Part shown: positions 1-11,685 of the stretch, piece after piece
Layout of the letters: the number at the start of each line of letters is the position of its first letter
Numbering within the stretch: the stretch's first letter is position 1
The notes under the pieces: generated by a model
The model's input: the letters and a program-made list of their open reading frames with translations, nothing else
Told to the model about the DNA's origin: nothing
Database searches by the model: none
DNA from: Ichthyophthirius multifiliis
Lineage: Eukaryota > Ciliophora > Oligohymenophorea > Hymenostomatida
Assembly: GCF_000220395.1 (NCBI RefSeq)
Contig: NW_004086127.1
Span: 1 to 64,000 of the forward strand
Direction of reading: 5' to 3'
DNA: 64,000 bases
Program-made: the position numbers and the translations under genes

Positions 1-231
1 TACTAATACTAATACTAATACTAATACTAATACTAATACTAATACTAATACTAATACTAATACTAATACTAATACTAATACTAATACTAATACTAATACT
101 AATACTAATACTAATACTAATACTAATACTAATACTAATACTAATACTAATACTAATACTAATACTAATACTAATACTAATACTAATACTAATACTAATA
201 CTAATACTAATACTAATACTAATACTAATAC

Positions 232-237
<6 letters not shown>
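1..237. repeat. (TACTAA)n hexanucleotide tandem repeat
   Basis: About 39 nearly perfect copies of TACTAA fill the start of the window and probably continue beyond it. On the plus strand they encode alternating Thr-Asn in the frame that stays open downstream. Not telomeric: ciliate telomeres of this group are CCCCAA-type. Confidence 0.97.
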
Positions 238-287
<50 letters not shown>

Positions 288-1282
288 TTAATAATAATAA
301 TAAAATTTTTAATAACAATAACAATAACGATAATAATAACATTGATATTAATATTTCATTTACTAACATTAATCCAAACACTAATAATAATACTAATATT
401 AATACTAATTCTAATAATAATACTAATTCTATTACTAATAATAATATAAATAATAATTCAAATACTAATACTATCACTAATATTAATACTAATAGTAATA
501 TTAATACTAATTTCGATAGTAATATTTTTTTAAAAAGTAATTTTTAGGATAAATTTTTCATTTAAACTCCATTATTAAAGGCTTGTATTTCTGAATAATA
601 ATTTCCATAATAATCTTTATCATAAAAAACTGAATTATGTAAACTTTAGAATTAATAATATTTATCTAAATAAAAATAAACAAATGAAAATGCAAATGAT
701 TAAATGAATATTATAGAGATTAATGATATGAATTAGGCAAATTAAAAAGATGAAAATACAGAATAAAAATAATAGCAAGAAGTGAAAGAAAACGCATAAT
801 TAAACTACAAGTAAAATACTAATAATTAAAACAATTTAAGCTTAGATACAAACAAAGACATTAATGAAAATAATAATATAAATAACTCTTATTTATTAAT
901 TTAATAAAGATAGTAATATTTAAAATAACCTTAGCTATATTAATAATAGTTATAAAGTAATAATATAAAATAACAAATTGAATAATTTTAGTTATTTACT
1001 AGTAATAATTTTTTTTAATCATTTGATTAATCATAACAATTATAATATAATACAGCTTTAAAAAAAAACTAATTAAGTTTATATGCTAATTAATCTAATG
1101 ATTTTAATTTATTTTATGATAATAGATTACTTACAAATAATAAAAAATAATATGATTCTAGAAATAACAATAACAATGTAAGCTAATTACTTGGAGTTAT
1201 AAATACTAGTAATCATTAATAAAATTTATTTAATAATAATTTTGTGAATTAAATAAATAATAATGATAAATAAAAAAAATGA
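1..1282 (+). CDS. Thr/Asn-repeat and Gln-rich low-complexity protein (5' partial)
   Basis: Function unknown. Reading from position 2, an open frame runs without TGA to a TGA at 1280-1282, about 426 codons, with the 5' end outside the window. The first 78 or so residues are a Thr-Asn dipeptide repeat from the TACTAA tract, followed by about 20 asparagines from AAT codons and then an Asn/Thr/Ser-rich segment. From about 540 the composition changes to Gln-rich sequence, with most Gln encoded by TAA and TAG, mixed with ordinary residues (for example LLKACISEQQ). That shift to a mixed protein in the same frame supports real coding rather than a chance repeat. No domain recognised. It could be the 3' exon of a longer gene. 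Confidence 0.6.
238..302. repeat. (AAT)n trinucleotide repeat
   Basis: A run of AAT units, one interrupted by ATT, follows directly on the TACTAA array and is read as polyasparagine in the same frame. Confidence 0.95.
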
Positions 1283-1914
1283 CTTTTAAAAAGTAAAAAA
1301 TTAAAAATTTGATAAATAATATACAAATATATATTAATATACATATATAAAATAAAAAATCTTTATATATATATACAAAATAAATATAAATATAAATATA
1401 AATATAAATATTAACAACCTTTTATTTTTTATTTAAAAATATAAATATTAATATAAATTTATATAAAATTTTTATGAATATATATATATTCACATATATA
1501 TACTTATTTTTTATTTATTATTTTGTAAATTATTATATTAAATTTTTATTTAATATAAATTAAATCTTTTATATATATATATTATTTAAATATTATTTTA
1601 AATTTAAATTTTTTTCCGCTAAATTTTATTTTTTTAATATTATAATCTAAATAAAATTATTAGTTTTTTTTTATTATTATTTATTAAATATAAAAATTTA
1701 AATTTTCAAAAATATTTTTAAACTTAATCTATAAGTATTTTTAATCTAATAAAACACAAAATTAAATATGAATTTTCTTTAAAAATAATTATATTTACAA
1801 ATTTTATTATTAAAATTAAAAATAATTTTTATATAATTATAATAATATTTTAAAATAATTTTAAATAAAAAAATAAAAATCAAATTTAAAATAATAAAAC
1901 AAAAATATATTAAA
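1283..1914. other. Intergenic A/T-rich spacer
   Basis: No open frame with glutamine-rich or mixed coding character. It contains short TATAAA and TA runs near 1380-1410 and 1560-1590. I see nothing else in it. Confidence 0.6.
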
Positions 1915-3149
1915 ATGCAAATGATTTAAAACTTTTCAAAATATTAAATAATTGCTGAATCTTTTAAATAATCAAAAACTTCAAGGTCTTCGACTAGTAC
2001 ATTACCTTTTAATCAAATGAAAAGAAAACAATTTGAAAAATAAAATATTTTAAAAGACAGTTTTGAAAATTATAATAATTTAAACAAAAGTAAATAAAAT
2101 ACAGTCTTAATATAAGATTATTTGGCTTAATATTAGACTAATAAGAATACAAAATCAGACAATACGATTAAAAAATACTAAAATTTAATTCCATAATAAA
2201 TATCTTGTGTATATTAAAATGAGGACTCTTCATCTCCTTAAACAATAGAATTAAATAAATAGTTTAGTGATGAATAATTGAAAAAAAGTAAATTTTTAAT
2301 TAAGAAAAAATAATTGAAAATTATCAAAAATAATAATATATTGATAATTAAATGAATCATTTTTTCGAAAACTTTGAAAATTTAGTAAAAATAGATTTTA
2401 ATAATAAAACTTGTAAAAAAAATGAATAGCTAAATATTCTAAAAGGAAAAAATACAATGGTCTAGTGTTTAATTGGTTAATTCGAAGAAGCCTAAAAATA
2501 AGAATTGATAAATAAAAAAGTATTAAAAAAAGAATCAAAAGAAAAAAATATCAATAATTCTAGTGCAGGTTAGATTTTAACTTCAAATAAGAATTTTCCT
2601 GAAAGAAATAAATAAAATGTTAACTATAATAAGTATTTACGAGAAAACCTTAATTTTTTTAAAAATAATAAATCATAAGTTGATAATAAAGGATAATAAA
2701 ATAAAAATAATTTAAGTAATTTAGAAAATAATGTTAATAATAAATCTTAAAGCTCATTTGCCTTTTATAAACCTTTAAAAGAAAATTCATTTGTAAGTTC
2801 TTAGGAAAAAAATAATTTTTATAATTAAAATTTTATTAATAATTAAAATATAGTAGGAAAAATTCTATCTTCAAATAAAAATAATGCAAAAACTAATTGT
2901 AATGTTAATTAGAAAAAATAGTAAATTATTGATTTTTAATAAAAAATAAAATAATTCAATTAAAATAAAATACTTTAAAAATAAATGAAAAACTATTTAT
3001 ATAAAAAAGTTAATATAAATAATAATATAAAAAATATAGATTATTATAACTAAAATAAAAATAATAATATTCAAGATATAAGTTAATAATTTTTTAAAAA
3101 TACAGAATAAAACATATGTACAATAAACTTAAATTAATTTAGAAAATGA
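1915..3149 (+). CDS. Low-complexity Lys/Asn/Gln-rich protein of unknown function
   Basis: The ATG at 1915 is preceded by an A-rich leader, the usual start context here. The first exon reads to about 2287, then the frame changes. A GT-AG intron at 2288-2385 (GTAAAT to TTTAG, phase 1) joins it to a second exon ending at TGA 3147-3149, giving about 378 residues. TAA and TAG are frequent in both frames where glutamine is expected. The protein is rich in Lys, Asn, Gln and Ser; no conserved domain, signal peptide or membrane segment is visible. A second acceptor at 2394 would keep the same frame, so the intron end is uncertain. Confidence 0.6.
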
Positions 3150-3600
3150 AAGATTTTATAAAAACTTAATTTATTATATATGAAATAGTAAAATATGAAT
3201 AATTAAAAATTATAGATATATTATATAATTATATATTAATTTATTTTTAATTATTTTTATTTATTTTTCTTATTCTGTTTATAAATTGAAAATAAATAAA
3301 ATTTGTATTTTTTTTTTTATTTACAATATTTTTTAATTTAAATTTAAAAAATGTTTAAATTTATATTTATTTTTTTTTGCATAAAAAATATTAATAATAT
3401 TAAATTATTTAAATATATATACATTTATTTTATTTGTTATTATTGTTTTTAAATATAATTTTATCGAAGGATATTTTAGATATTAAGCTATATTTATTAA
3501 AAGTTATATTATAAGCAAAAGATATAAAAAATTAAAGAAATAAAATTAAATAATTAATTAAAATAAAAAAAAAACTAATCAAAAAATTAAATAAGAAAAA

Positions 3601-4037
3601 ATGGTAAATTCTAATTCATTTTATAAAATTAAATATTAAATTTAATATAAAAAAAGCCTAAGGAAGTTACTGATATTAAAAAATTTATGAAGCTTTGGTA
3701 AAGTAGCAAAGAAACCTAAAGTACAGGAACCAAAAAAGGTAAATTTTTAAATAAAATAATTAGTTTATAAAATTGATAAAAATAAAAAAAATATTAGTCG
3801 TTTACATTAAGTATGGAAAAAGAATCACAAAATTCAAGCTTAGAGGCAAAAAATACTTATACACTTTTAAAACTCCTGATTAAAAAATAGTAAAGGGTAT
3901 TAAAGATGCCATCCCAACTTGTAAAAAAAAACAAATAAAAAAATAAACTTTTAATTAATATTTTATTATTTTTAGAATTCTAAAAAGTTGAAATTAAAGG
4001 AAGCAAAAGCAACAGAAAATAAAATAAAAAGAAATGA
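3601..4037 (+). CDS. RPL38: 60S ribosomal protein L38 (eL38)
   Basis: Component of the large ribosomal subunit. Four exons: 3601-3603, 3657-3738, 3798-3920 and 3976-4037, giving 89 residues, against about 70 in animals; the extra is a basic C-terminal tail. The protein starts [11 protein letters not shown], then the conserved core [13 protein letters not shown], matching the eL38 pattern RYLYTL near its middle. The first exon is the ATG alone: only splicing right after it puts Pro-Lys in second and third place, as in the family. All three introns are GT-AG, 53-59 bp, with phases 0, 1 and 1. The TGA at 4035 is the first in frame. Confidence 0.95.
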
Positions 4038-4440
4038 TTATTTATTTTTTTATATAAAAAATATTTAATGTTTTATAAAAAATGTATTTTTTTTAATATA
4101 TTTTTAGTTGTTTATTTAAATTTTTATAGATATTTCTTATTTATTATACTTTAAATATTTTTTATAATTAATCTTACTCTAATTTTTTGTATGTTTAAAT
4201 TTATTTTAGTCTAATAAATACTTTATTGTTAATAATTGTTAGATATGAAAAACAAAAATTAAGTTTTTACTAAGTGTTACTTGTATTAAAAATATATTAC
4301 TATATATAAAATTGTATTTATTAATAATTTTTATTTTCCTAAAAAACTTTTTTTTTGTTTTTATATATTATATCTTAAATGAAATTATTTATTTATTTTA
4401 TTTAAAAAATAATTAAAAAAATAAATAAAAATCTTCAAAA
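4038..4440. other. Spacer between RPL38 and the next gene
   Basis: A/T-rich sequence holding the RPL38 3' end and the leader of the next gene. No feature recognised. Confidence 0.5.
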
Positions 4441-4857
4441 ATGATCTCTGCAATAAAAACAATAATAACTACAATATTTCCTATTTCATTTATATTTCCT
4501 GTTTTTATGGTTTTAGTTAATATTTTATGCAATCTCTTAGTATCATTTTTTCATACTTAAAGAAAAAATAATTCATTTTTATATTAACTTATTAGAGATA
4601 ATTCATGGATTTTCCCTTTGAATGTAAAATATTTGTTTTTTTTTAAAAAAAAATATATATATTTAACTTTTAAATAGAATTAAATACGAGAATTTAATCC
4701 ACTTTAATACTGTTTAATTTAAATACTAATAATTTTAATATTTTTATTTTATGTAGGCTTTAATCTTTAATAAAGTGTAAAAAAGAATATTGTCTTTGAA
4801 TTGAAATAAGCATTAAAACAAATAAACGAAGAATAAAAATAAGAAACAAAAAATTGA
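4441..4857 (+). CDS. Small membrane protein with two hydrophobic segments
   Basis: Function not recognised. Two exons, 4441-4623 and 4678-4857, are joined by a 54-bp GT-AG phase 0 intron and encode 120 residues ending at TGA 4855-4857. One strongly hydrophobic stretch lies at about residues 5-38 (contains FPVFMVLVNIL), a second at about 72-88, after the splice (contains ILIILIFLFYVGF). The C-terminal 30 residues are charged and probably helical. The shape suggests a small integral membrane protein of an internal membrane or organelle. TAA serves as Gln in both exons. Confidence 0.65.
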
Positions 4858-5528
4858 TAATTTAAAAAAAATATATATACATAAATTGTTAAATATAGTT
4901 AATTAACTAACTAACAAACAAAAAAATTATTAACATATATATATTTTAGTAAAAATGTTTATAATATTATATAAATAAATATAATAATTATATCTATATA
5001 TATTTTAAGTAAAATGTTAAGTTTTATATTTAATAAATATTATATACAAAAAAAAAATATTTCTTATAATTATTATATTTATTCTTTTTTAAATTAAATA
5101 AAATAATAAAATCATTTTTAAATAAAAATAAAAACTTATAATCAAATGTTTTAATAAATATTTATAATAAGTTATTTAGATAGACAATTAGATAAGAAGT
5201 TTGATAATTTATAATAAGAAAAAAATACTTTTTTTATGTAATTATAAAATGATATATAATTGTATTATTTTATATAAAAAAAAATATTATTAAAATAACT
5301 ATAATAATATTAAATAAATCTATAAAACTGTGTATATATTCCTAAAATTATATATTCTTATATAATTACTTTATTTATAAAAATAAAATTAAAATATTAC
5401 TATAAATATATAAAATATATAAATTAAATGATTTTATAAATACGAAAAATAAAAATAGTATATAATTAAAAAAAAAAAAGCAGAAATACCAATTCTTTAT
5501 AAAATGGACAATATATGAATATTTTTAT
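4858..5528. other. Intergenic A/T-rich spacer
   Basis: Lies between the end of the small membrane protein gene and the 3' end of the minus-strand zinc-finger gene. Only A/T-rich sequence with short TA runs; no coding signal seen. Confidence 0.6.
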
Positions 5529-7139
5529 TCAGAACTTATTATTTCTAAAGTTTTATACATGATTATATTAATTAATTTCTTAAAAGCTATTTTAATAATT
5601 AATAATTTAATTACTAGATAAAGGTTAAATATTATTTAAATAAATTGTTTTATTTAATTAATTAAAATCATTATTTTTATATTAATTATCTTAGAAATTT
5701 TAATTATTAATATTATGACCATTATAATAATATTATTATTATTATTTCTAATTTTTATTTATATCAGATTTTTATACATTATTATTATTATTATTATTTG
5801 TACTATTATAATTTTTATTATTATGTTCATTTTCTTATAAATTAAATTCTATTTTAGCATCAGAATATTTATTTACATACATCCAATTTATAAAAAAGAA
5901 TAGAAAAAAATAAACATTTTTTATACCTTGCTAATTGTTTCCCAAATACTTGAATTATTATTAATTTTAGAGTAGTTATTCAAAATATAAAGGGTAAATA
6001 TCACTAACGAAAAAATTGGCAATTTAAACAATATGAAAACCATTATTAATATCACAAAATTCAAATTAGTTATGAGTTTATTCAAAGTTATTACCATTTT
6101 AACTATAAATATCAAAATTTTCGTAATTCTCTTTACCAAATAATACGAACTCATCATCATTTGTATTAATTTAATCATCATCTTATTTTATATTTTAATT
6201 TTGCCTATTTTTGGGTTATAAAAATATTGATTGAGAAGAATTATTTTAAATTAAACTTTAGCAATAATCCCACCCATAATTATTTAAAGCTTTTTAAAGT
6301 AAAATCTAGAAAATGATAAGCTCAGTCAAAAACTAAGAATCATGAAAATAAAAAGAGATTTAAAGAATATAAATACTAATTATATTATTTATACTTAAAG
6401 TATATAAATCGTTTGTTTTATCATTAATTTAATAATTTTTTATTTAATTTATAAAGTTTTTTCTTTCAGATTGATTATTTGTTTTTTTATCTATTTAAGC
6501 TATTAAATATTAAAGAACTTCTTATAAAGATTTAAAGTCTTATTTATATTTAAAATAATTTTTTGGAAATATTGACATTATTTATTCTAATGTATTTTAT
6601 TAAAATTTCTATTTTTTTTACAGATACAATATTAAATTTATTAATATATATTTTTTATTTATTTTTTACATTATTTTATACATACTTATAGGTTTTATTT
6701 TTTTTAAAAAACATGAAATTTAGTTCATTATTTAATCCTCTTCATCAATATTTTATTATTATTTTTAGATTTTTACATTCTTTTAATTTTGATTAAAATT
6801 GTTTTTTTAGCTTTTCTACTTTAACTTTTTTTGTTTTGTTTATAGTTTAATTTTATAAAAAAGAAATATATATATATATATATAATCTTATTATTAGTAT
6901 ATTAGATTTTAATTTGTTACTTTATATAGTTTTTTATTCTAGTTTAATTAATCTTTTGGGTTTGCTCCACCATGTTTTTATTTTAAATGTGTATATAATG
7001 CAGGATAACTTAGATAGGTTTTACCACATCCACATGAGTATTTTTTTTAGGAATTTTTATTATTTCTTTTCTTTATTTATTATAAGCTTTTGTTATGATT
7101 ATTGACTTTATGTTCGTGGTTTTCATTTTCGATTTTCAT
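5529..7139 (-). CDS. C2H2 zinc-finger protein with Asn/Gln-rich C-terminus
   Basis: Probable nucleic-acid-binding protein of about 510 residues. The ATG at 7139 opens a frame that runs to 5927. A 78-bp intron (5926-5849, phase 1) joins it to a last exon, 5848-5529, ending in TGA. Near the N-terminus (about residues 34-56) is YSCGCGKTYLSYPALYTHLK, followed by QKH: one finger with spacing C-x-C-x12-H-x4-H, where the two cysteines are closer than in classical fingers. The middle is mixed; the C-terminal 100 residues are Asn/Gln-rich with a polyasparagine run. Other in-frame introns are possible in the A/T-rich parts near 6609-6685 and 6790-6900. It shares a divergent spacer with RRP9. Confidence 0.8.
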
Positions 7140-7956
7140 TAATAGTTTAATAAGACTTTTTTTGTTTTTGCTTAAGTTTAATATTTTTACTTTTTGTTTA
7201 ATGATTTTTTATATTTTTAGGTGTTTAATTATTTTGATTTTTGAATTTTTTATTAAATATTATTTAAATATTTTAAATTAATTTATTTAAAAAAATAAAG
7301 AAAAAAATAAAATAAATTTATTAATAAATTTTTAATAAATAAATTTCTTTTTTAAAAAAAATAAAAAAAATCTTAATAAAATTATAATTTAATAATATAT
7401 TTACTAATTTTACATTAAATAAATAAAATAAAAATGGACATTAAACGCAATAAGACATTCTTTTTATGAATTTTTTTTTTTTTCCTTTTTTTATATTCGA
7501 AATTTTAATTGTAAGTAAATAAAAAAATTAAATATGAAATAAAAAATATAATATATTATTTAATAAATGTAAAAAGTTTTCAAAATAATATGAGATAATA
7601 AATACTATTTCACCAATTTTTATTCTTTATATTATATAATAATTCATTTTTTTTTTATAATTAATTATTTTTTTTAGTCATTAATTTAATAATGTTTTTA
7701 TATTTGCTTAAATAAAAAAATATAAAATTAAAATAAAGCTTAAATTAAAATCACACTTTTTTAGAAAAAAAAAAAAAAAAAAAATCAAAAAAAAAACATA
7801 TAGACCAAAAAAGAAATATAAAAATAAAAAAAGTAGAAGAAAAAAAAAAAATATGATAACTTAAAGAAAATAAATAAGAAAATAAAATAACAAAAGTAAA
7901 TTTGAATAGTAACCTGTAAAAATAAATAAAAAAATATACTTTTATATATCAAATAA
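7140..7956. promoter_or_regulatory. Divergent spacer between zinc-finger gene and RRP9
   Basis: About 0.8 kb of A/T-rich DNA between two genes transcribed away from each other, so it should hold both promoters. No individual element was identified. It includes a tiny 11-codon frame at 7434-7469 in good ATG context, which may be a leader ORF or chance. Confidence 0.35.
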
Positions 7957-9766
7957 ATGTAGAATAAGAAATTTAAATTAACAAATGGCAAACAATTGAA
8001 CAAAAAAAATAAAAAACAAGAAAAAGAAGATCCAAATAATGAAGAAATAGATTCTGATGAAATTGATTCACAATCAGTTTCTGATTTAAATTAAAAAAGT
8101 ATATAAGAAGGTACATTAAAATAAAAAATTAAAGTTATAAAAACTATTAAAAAAAAAAAAGATCAAGAAGAAGAAGAAACAGCTGAAAGAAAAAGATTAA
8201 GATTAGCCTAATAAATATTAAATAAAGCAAAAAAGTAAAACTAAAAAAAGACTGGCGATTTTCCAGATTAAACTGATGATTCATTTGATGATGGAGAAGA
8301 TAAATAAAGTGATAATGATTCATTTGTAGGAGTTCATAAAGGCGATAAAACAACAACAGATGCAATAACAAAAGCTTTATAAAATGAAATTTTGAAGAAA
8401 AGACAATTATTTTATACACATTATATAGATTAAGTATTTTTATTCATTTTTCTTTATTTTTTTATCCCCCCCCCCCACCCCAAAAAAAAAAAAAAAGGTT
8501 TATAAAAATTGGTAAACTAATAATTAATCATATAGTTTCAATACTTTAAAAGGACATAAAAGATGTATAACTTGTATTGAATTTTGTCCTTCTGGTTAAT
8601 ATTTATATACAGCTTCTAAAGACGCTTCTATTATAAAATGGGATTTAAAAAATAATAATGAAAAAATATTTTTAGTAAGAGAAAAAACTACTGAGAGTCA
8701 TAAAGATGAAGTATATTTTTTTTTTTTATTTTAAAAAAGAAAAAAAAATATATATATATATTTTTTTTCTTTTAGATTTATTCAATATCAATAAATCATC
8801 TTAGTAAATATTTAATTTCAGGAAGTAAAGATAAAACAATTAAAATTTGGGATTTACAAAAAATGAGTCTCTTGAAGACTTTAACAGGACACCGATAAGC
8901 TGTTATTGGTGTAAAGTTTGGAATTAATTCAAACATATTTTGTTCTGTTTCTGCTGATTTACAATTTAAAATGTGGGATGCTTCCGAAAAAGTATTTTTA
9001 GATACCTTTTTTGGACATAAAGGTGATGTTAATTATATAGACGCAATTACAGCAGAACATTTTATAAGTTCTGGGTTTGACAGATAAGTTATTATATGGA
9101 AAGTAATTTTATTTTATTTTTGATAATAAAAATTAAATTCTAAAAACTAGACTGAATAATAATCTTAATTAGTTTATGAAGGACATGACTTTTCTATTGA
9201 CATTGTAAAAGCAATAAATTAAGAATATTTCATAACTGGAAGTCAAGATGGAAATATTGGATTATGGTTTATAAAGAAAAAAAAACCTGTTTATATCTTG
9301 CAAAATGCACACGGTGGTTATTGGATTACTTCAATTGTATTTTTTTTTTAATATTTATATATATATATTTTCTTATTTATCTTTCTTTTCTTTTTTTTTA
9401 TTTCTTTATTCATTTTTTAAGTTTAGGGTAATATATATAATACTGACTTCTTTTGTTCTGGATCATATAATTAATAAATTAATGTTTATAAATTATCTCT
9501 ACAAGATAAAAAATTTGATAAATTATATTCGATTCCTTGCGTAATTAATTATTATATTTCTATGTTTTATTTTTTTAAAAGGAAGGAATAATAAATGATA
9601 TTAAAATTTCTATTGATTGCAATTATTTAGCTTGTAATTTAAAATTATTTTATTTTTATTAAATATATATTATAATTAAGATACATAAGGTGATGAACAT
9701 AAATTAGGAAGATGGATCGTTAGTAAAAAAACTAAAAATCTTGTAAAATATGTAAAATTATTGTGA
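7957..9766 (+). CDS. RRP9: U3 snoRNP-interacting WD40 protein RRP9/U3-55K
   Basis: Component of the U3 snoRNP that processes pre-rRNA in the nucleolus. Seven exons: 7957-8433, 8498-8710, 8776-9102, 9151-9336, 9427-9540, 9582-9633, 9681-9766. They give 484 residues, close to the usual 475 or so. The N-terminal third is acidic and basic with the family motif ETAERKRLRLAQQIL. WD40 repeats follow, for example LKGHKRCITCIEFCPSGQYL, ASKDASIIKWDL and GSKDKTIKIWDL. The C-terminus GDEHKLGRWIV matches the family ending QEHRLGRWW. Every splice junction keeps the WD frame. The first intron (8434-8497) is odd: it contains 11 C, A, 4 C and 15 A before its AG. Confidence 0.95.
8466..8496 (+). repeat. Poly-C/poly-A tract inside RRP9 intron 1
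   Basis: C11-A-C4-A15 immediately before the acceptor AG of RRP9 intron 1. It is the only long C run in the window and replaces the usual T-rich acceptor region. Frame analysis places the acceptor right at the end of the A run. Confidence 0.9.
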
Positions 9767-9931
9767 TATCTTTTATATTTTTTTGTAAAATGAAAAACAA
9801 ATTAAACAAAATAATATTATAATTAAAATAAATAAGTACAGAAACATAATAAATATATATATGAGTAAAATTAATTTAATAAAAGAAAAAGAAAAATATA
9901 TATATATTATTTTGTTTAAATCTTCAATATT

Positions 9932-11266
9932 TCATGATATTAAATCTGAAGAATAATAAGGTAATTATTAATTATAATTTTAAATAACTTCCCAAGGAGA
10001 AAATTAATTTTAATTGAAATAAAGTTACTATTATTATTTATTATTTATAATATTATTAAAAACTATTTTTTCTTAAACTTAATTAAAGTTTAATTTTTTA
10101 GTTTTTTTATTAAAACGAATATCTTCTTATACTTTAATATCTTATTCATCAATATTCGAAAAAGATTTTATATTAACATTTCTTTTCTAAAATTAATTTA
10201 TATTAATTTTTTTTTTCAAAAAATCAATTTATTGATAAGAAGTTTAAGGTCTAGTACTATTTAAGCTATTTTATTATAATCTTTATAACTTAAATCAATT
10301 TCTTATATTGTATATTCTGAAATATTTTCCTAAACTTTATTTTTATTTTATTATAATTTTGTTTTTTCAATTAACTCTTTTATATTTTATAAGGTTTAGT
10401 ATTTATTCTCTTGTTTATTTTTATCTGTATTTAATTTAATTTTTTAAGGATTATTCCCCATATCGTTTTTGATTATAATTTACCTTAATAAATTTTATTA
10501 TTTATCAATTAAAAAATTGGGTTCTATTAGACTATTTCTTTTAAAATTCTTCATATTATTATTGTTGTTTTTTATTTTTTTACTTAGTAAATTATTTATG
10601 TAATTATTTTTTATTAAATTCAATTAATCTTTTTGTTTAATTTTCTTTTTAAATTTTAATTTAAGACTAAGTATATTACGAACTATTTTTATTATTTAAT
10701 TTTTCTTGTGTTTTTTTTCAAATATTTGTAAATTTTAAGATACTAAATTTATGTTATTGAAGAATTATTTATTTAGTTTTTTAATTTAAAAGCATTGTTA
10801 TTTATTATGAATAATCTTTATTTTATATACGAATATATATTTTTTTTTATCTCATTGCACTTCTATTAGATTATATATTCATGTTTTATATATATTTTAT
10901 TTATTCAATTTAATTTTATTATTCTTATTTATGGGTAAATTTTGTTTCCTGACTTTTATTTTGAAATTTAGTTTTTAACGATGAATTAATTTCGTTTATT
11001 TAGTTTTTTTATGCTTAAAATTTTAAGTTATTTCTATATTATTATTTTAATTTTTTTTATTCTTTTATACTTGAAAAAGAGTTAACTAATGAAAATTATT
11101 ATTTTTAGTTTTAGAAATCGTTTATTTTATATTGTTATTTCTTTGTTTATTATAGCTTTGATAGCATAATATTTAATTTCTAATATTAAGATTAATCAGA
11201 GTAATTTATTATTTGATTTAGATTAAATTCATTTTATATTTAGTAGAGTTATTTTTTGTTTAGCAT
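9932..11266 (-). CDS. Gln/Asn/Lys-rich coiled-coil-like protein of unknown function
   Basis: Three exons, complement of 10744-11266, 10258-10682 and 9932-10186, encode 400 residues. The start ATG at 11266 follows an A-run and begins MLNKKQLYQIQNEFNLNQ. The introns, 61 bp (phase 1) and 71 bp (phase 0), are GTA-TAG and restore one continuous frame to TGA 9932-9934. Composition is rich in Gln (mostly TAA and TAG), Lys, Asn and Ser, with stretches likely to form helices; no known domain, signal or membrane segment. Its 3' end converges on RRP9, 166 bp away. Confidence 0.72.
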
Positions 11267-11685
11267 TTTTTTTTTATGAATAAATTTATTTAATAATTTA
11301 TAAATTTATTTTATTGTTTAAATAATGCTTATTACTATTATAATTTCGTTTTTTATTTATTTTAATTTTTAATACTTACAATAATATAATTAAGGTTTTT
11401 ATTATAAAATTATTTAATCAATATAAAAATTTACATAGTACATTTTTAGAAATAAATATAATAATTGAATTAATTAAATTATTTATAATAATAATATGAA
11501 AATAATTAAATTATTTATAATAATAATATGAAAATAATTAGATTATTTTAATCAATAATATGAAAATAATTAAATTATTTCAAATATAGACTTAAATATA
11601 GCAAATTCATTAAATACTTTTTTTATTAGAATAATTCTATTTTAATATATTTATTTTTTTATTTATATTTTTTATTCAATTTCAT
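11267..11685. other. Intergenic spacer with short imperfect repeat
   Basis: Between two minus-strand genes. It contains about three to four copies of a roughly 35-bp unit (ATAATATGAAAATAATTA core) at about 11468-11580. No gene seen. Confidence 0.5.

Noticed and set aside
1-240. Terminal repeat as a possible telomere or CRISPR-like array
   Set aside because: Telomeres in this group are C4A2/G4T2; the unit is a 6-bp microsatellite with no spacers.
5921-6181. Minus-strand hydrophobic reading frame of 86 codons without TAA/TAG, looks like a membrane protein
   Set aside because: A neighbouring minus frame, rich in TAA/TAG Gln, gives DDEFVLFGKENYENFDIY in continuity with the zinc-finger exon and splices cleanly, so this is an off-frame shadow.
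7434-7469. 11-codon frame MDIKRNKTFFL before the RRP9 gene
   Set aside because: Too short to support as a gene; might be a leader ORF or chance.
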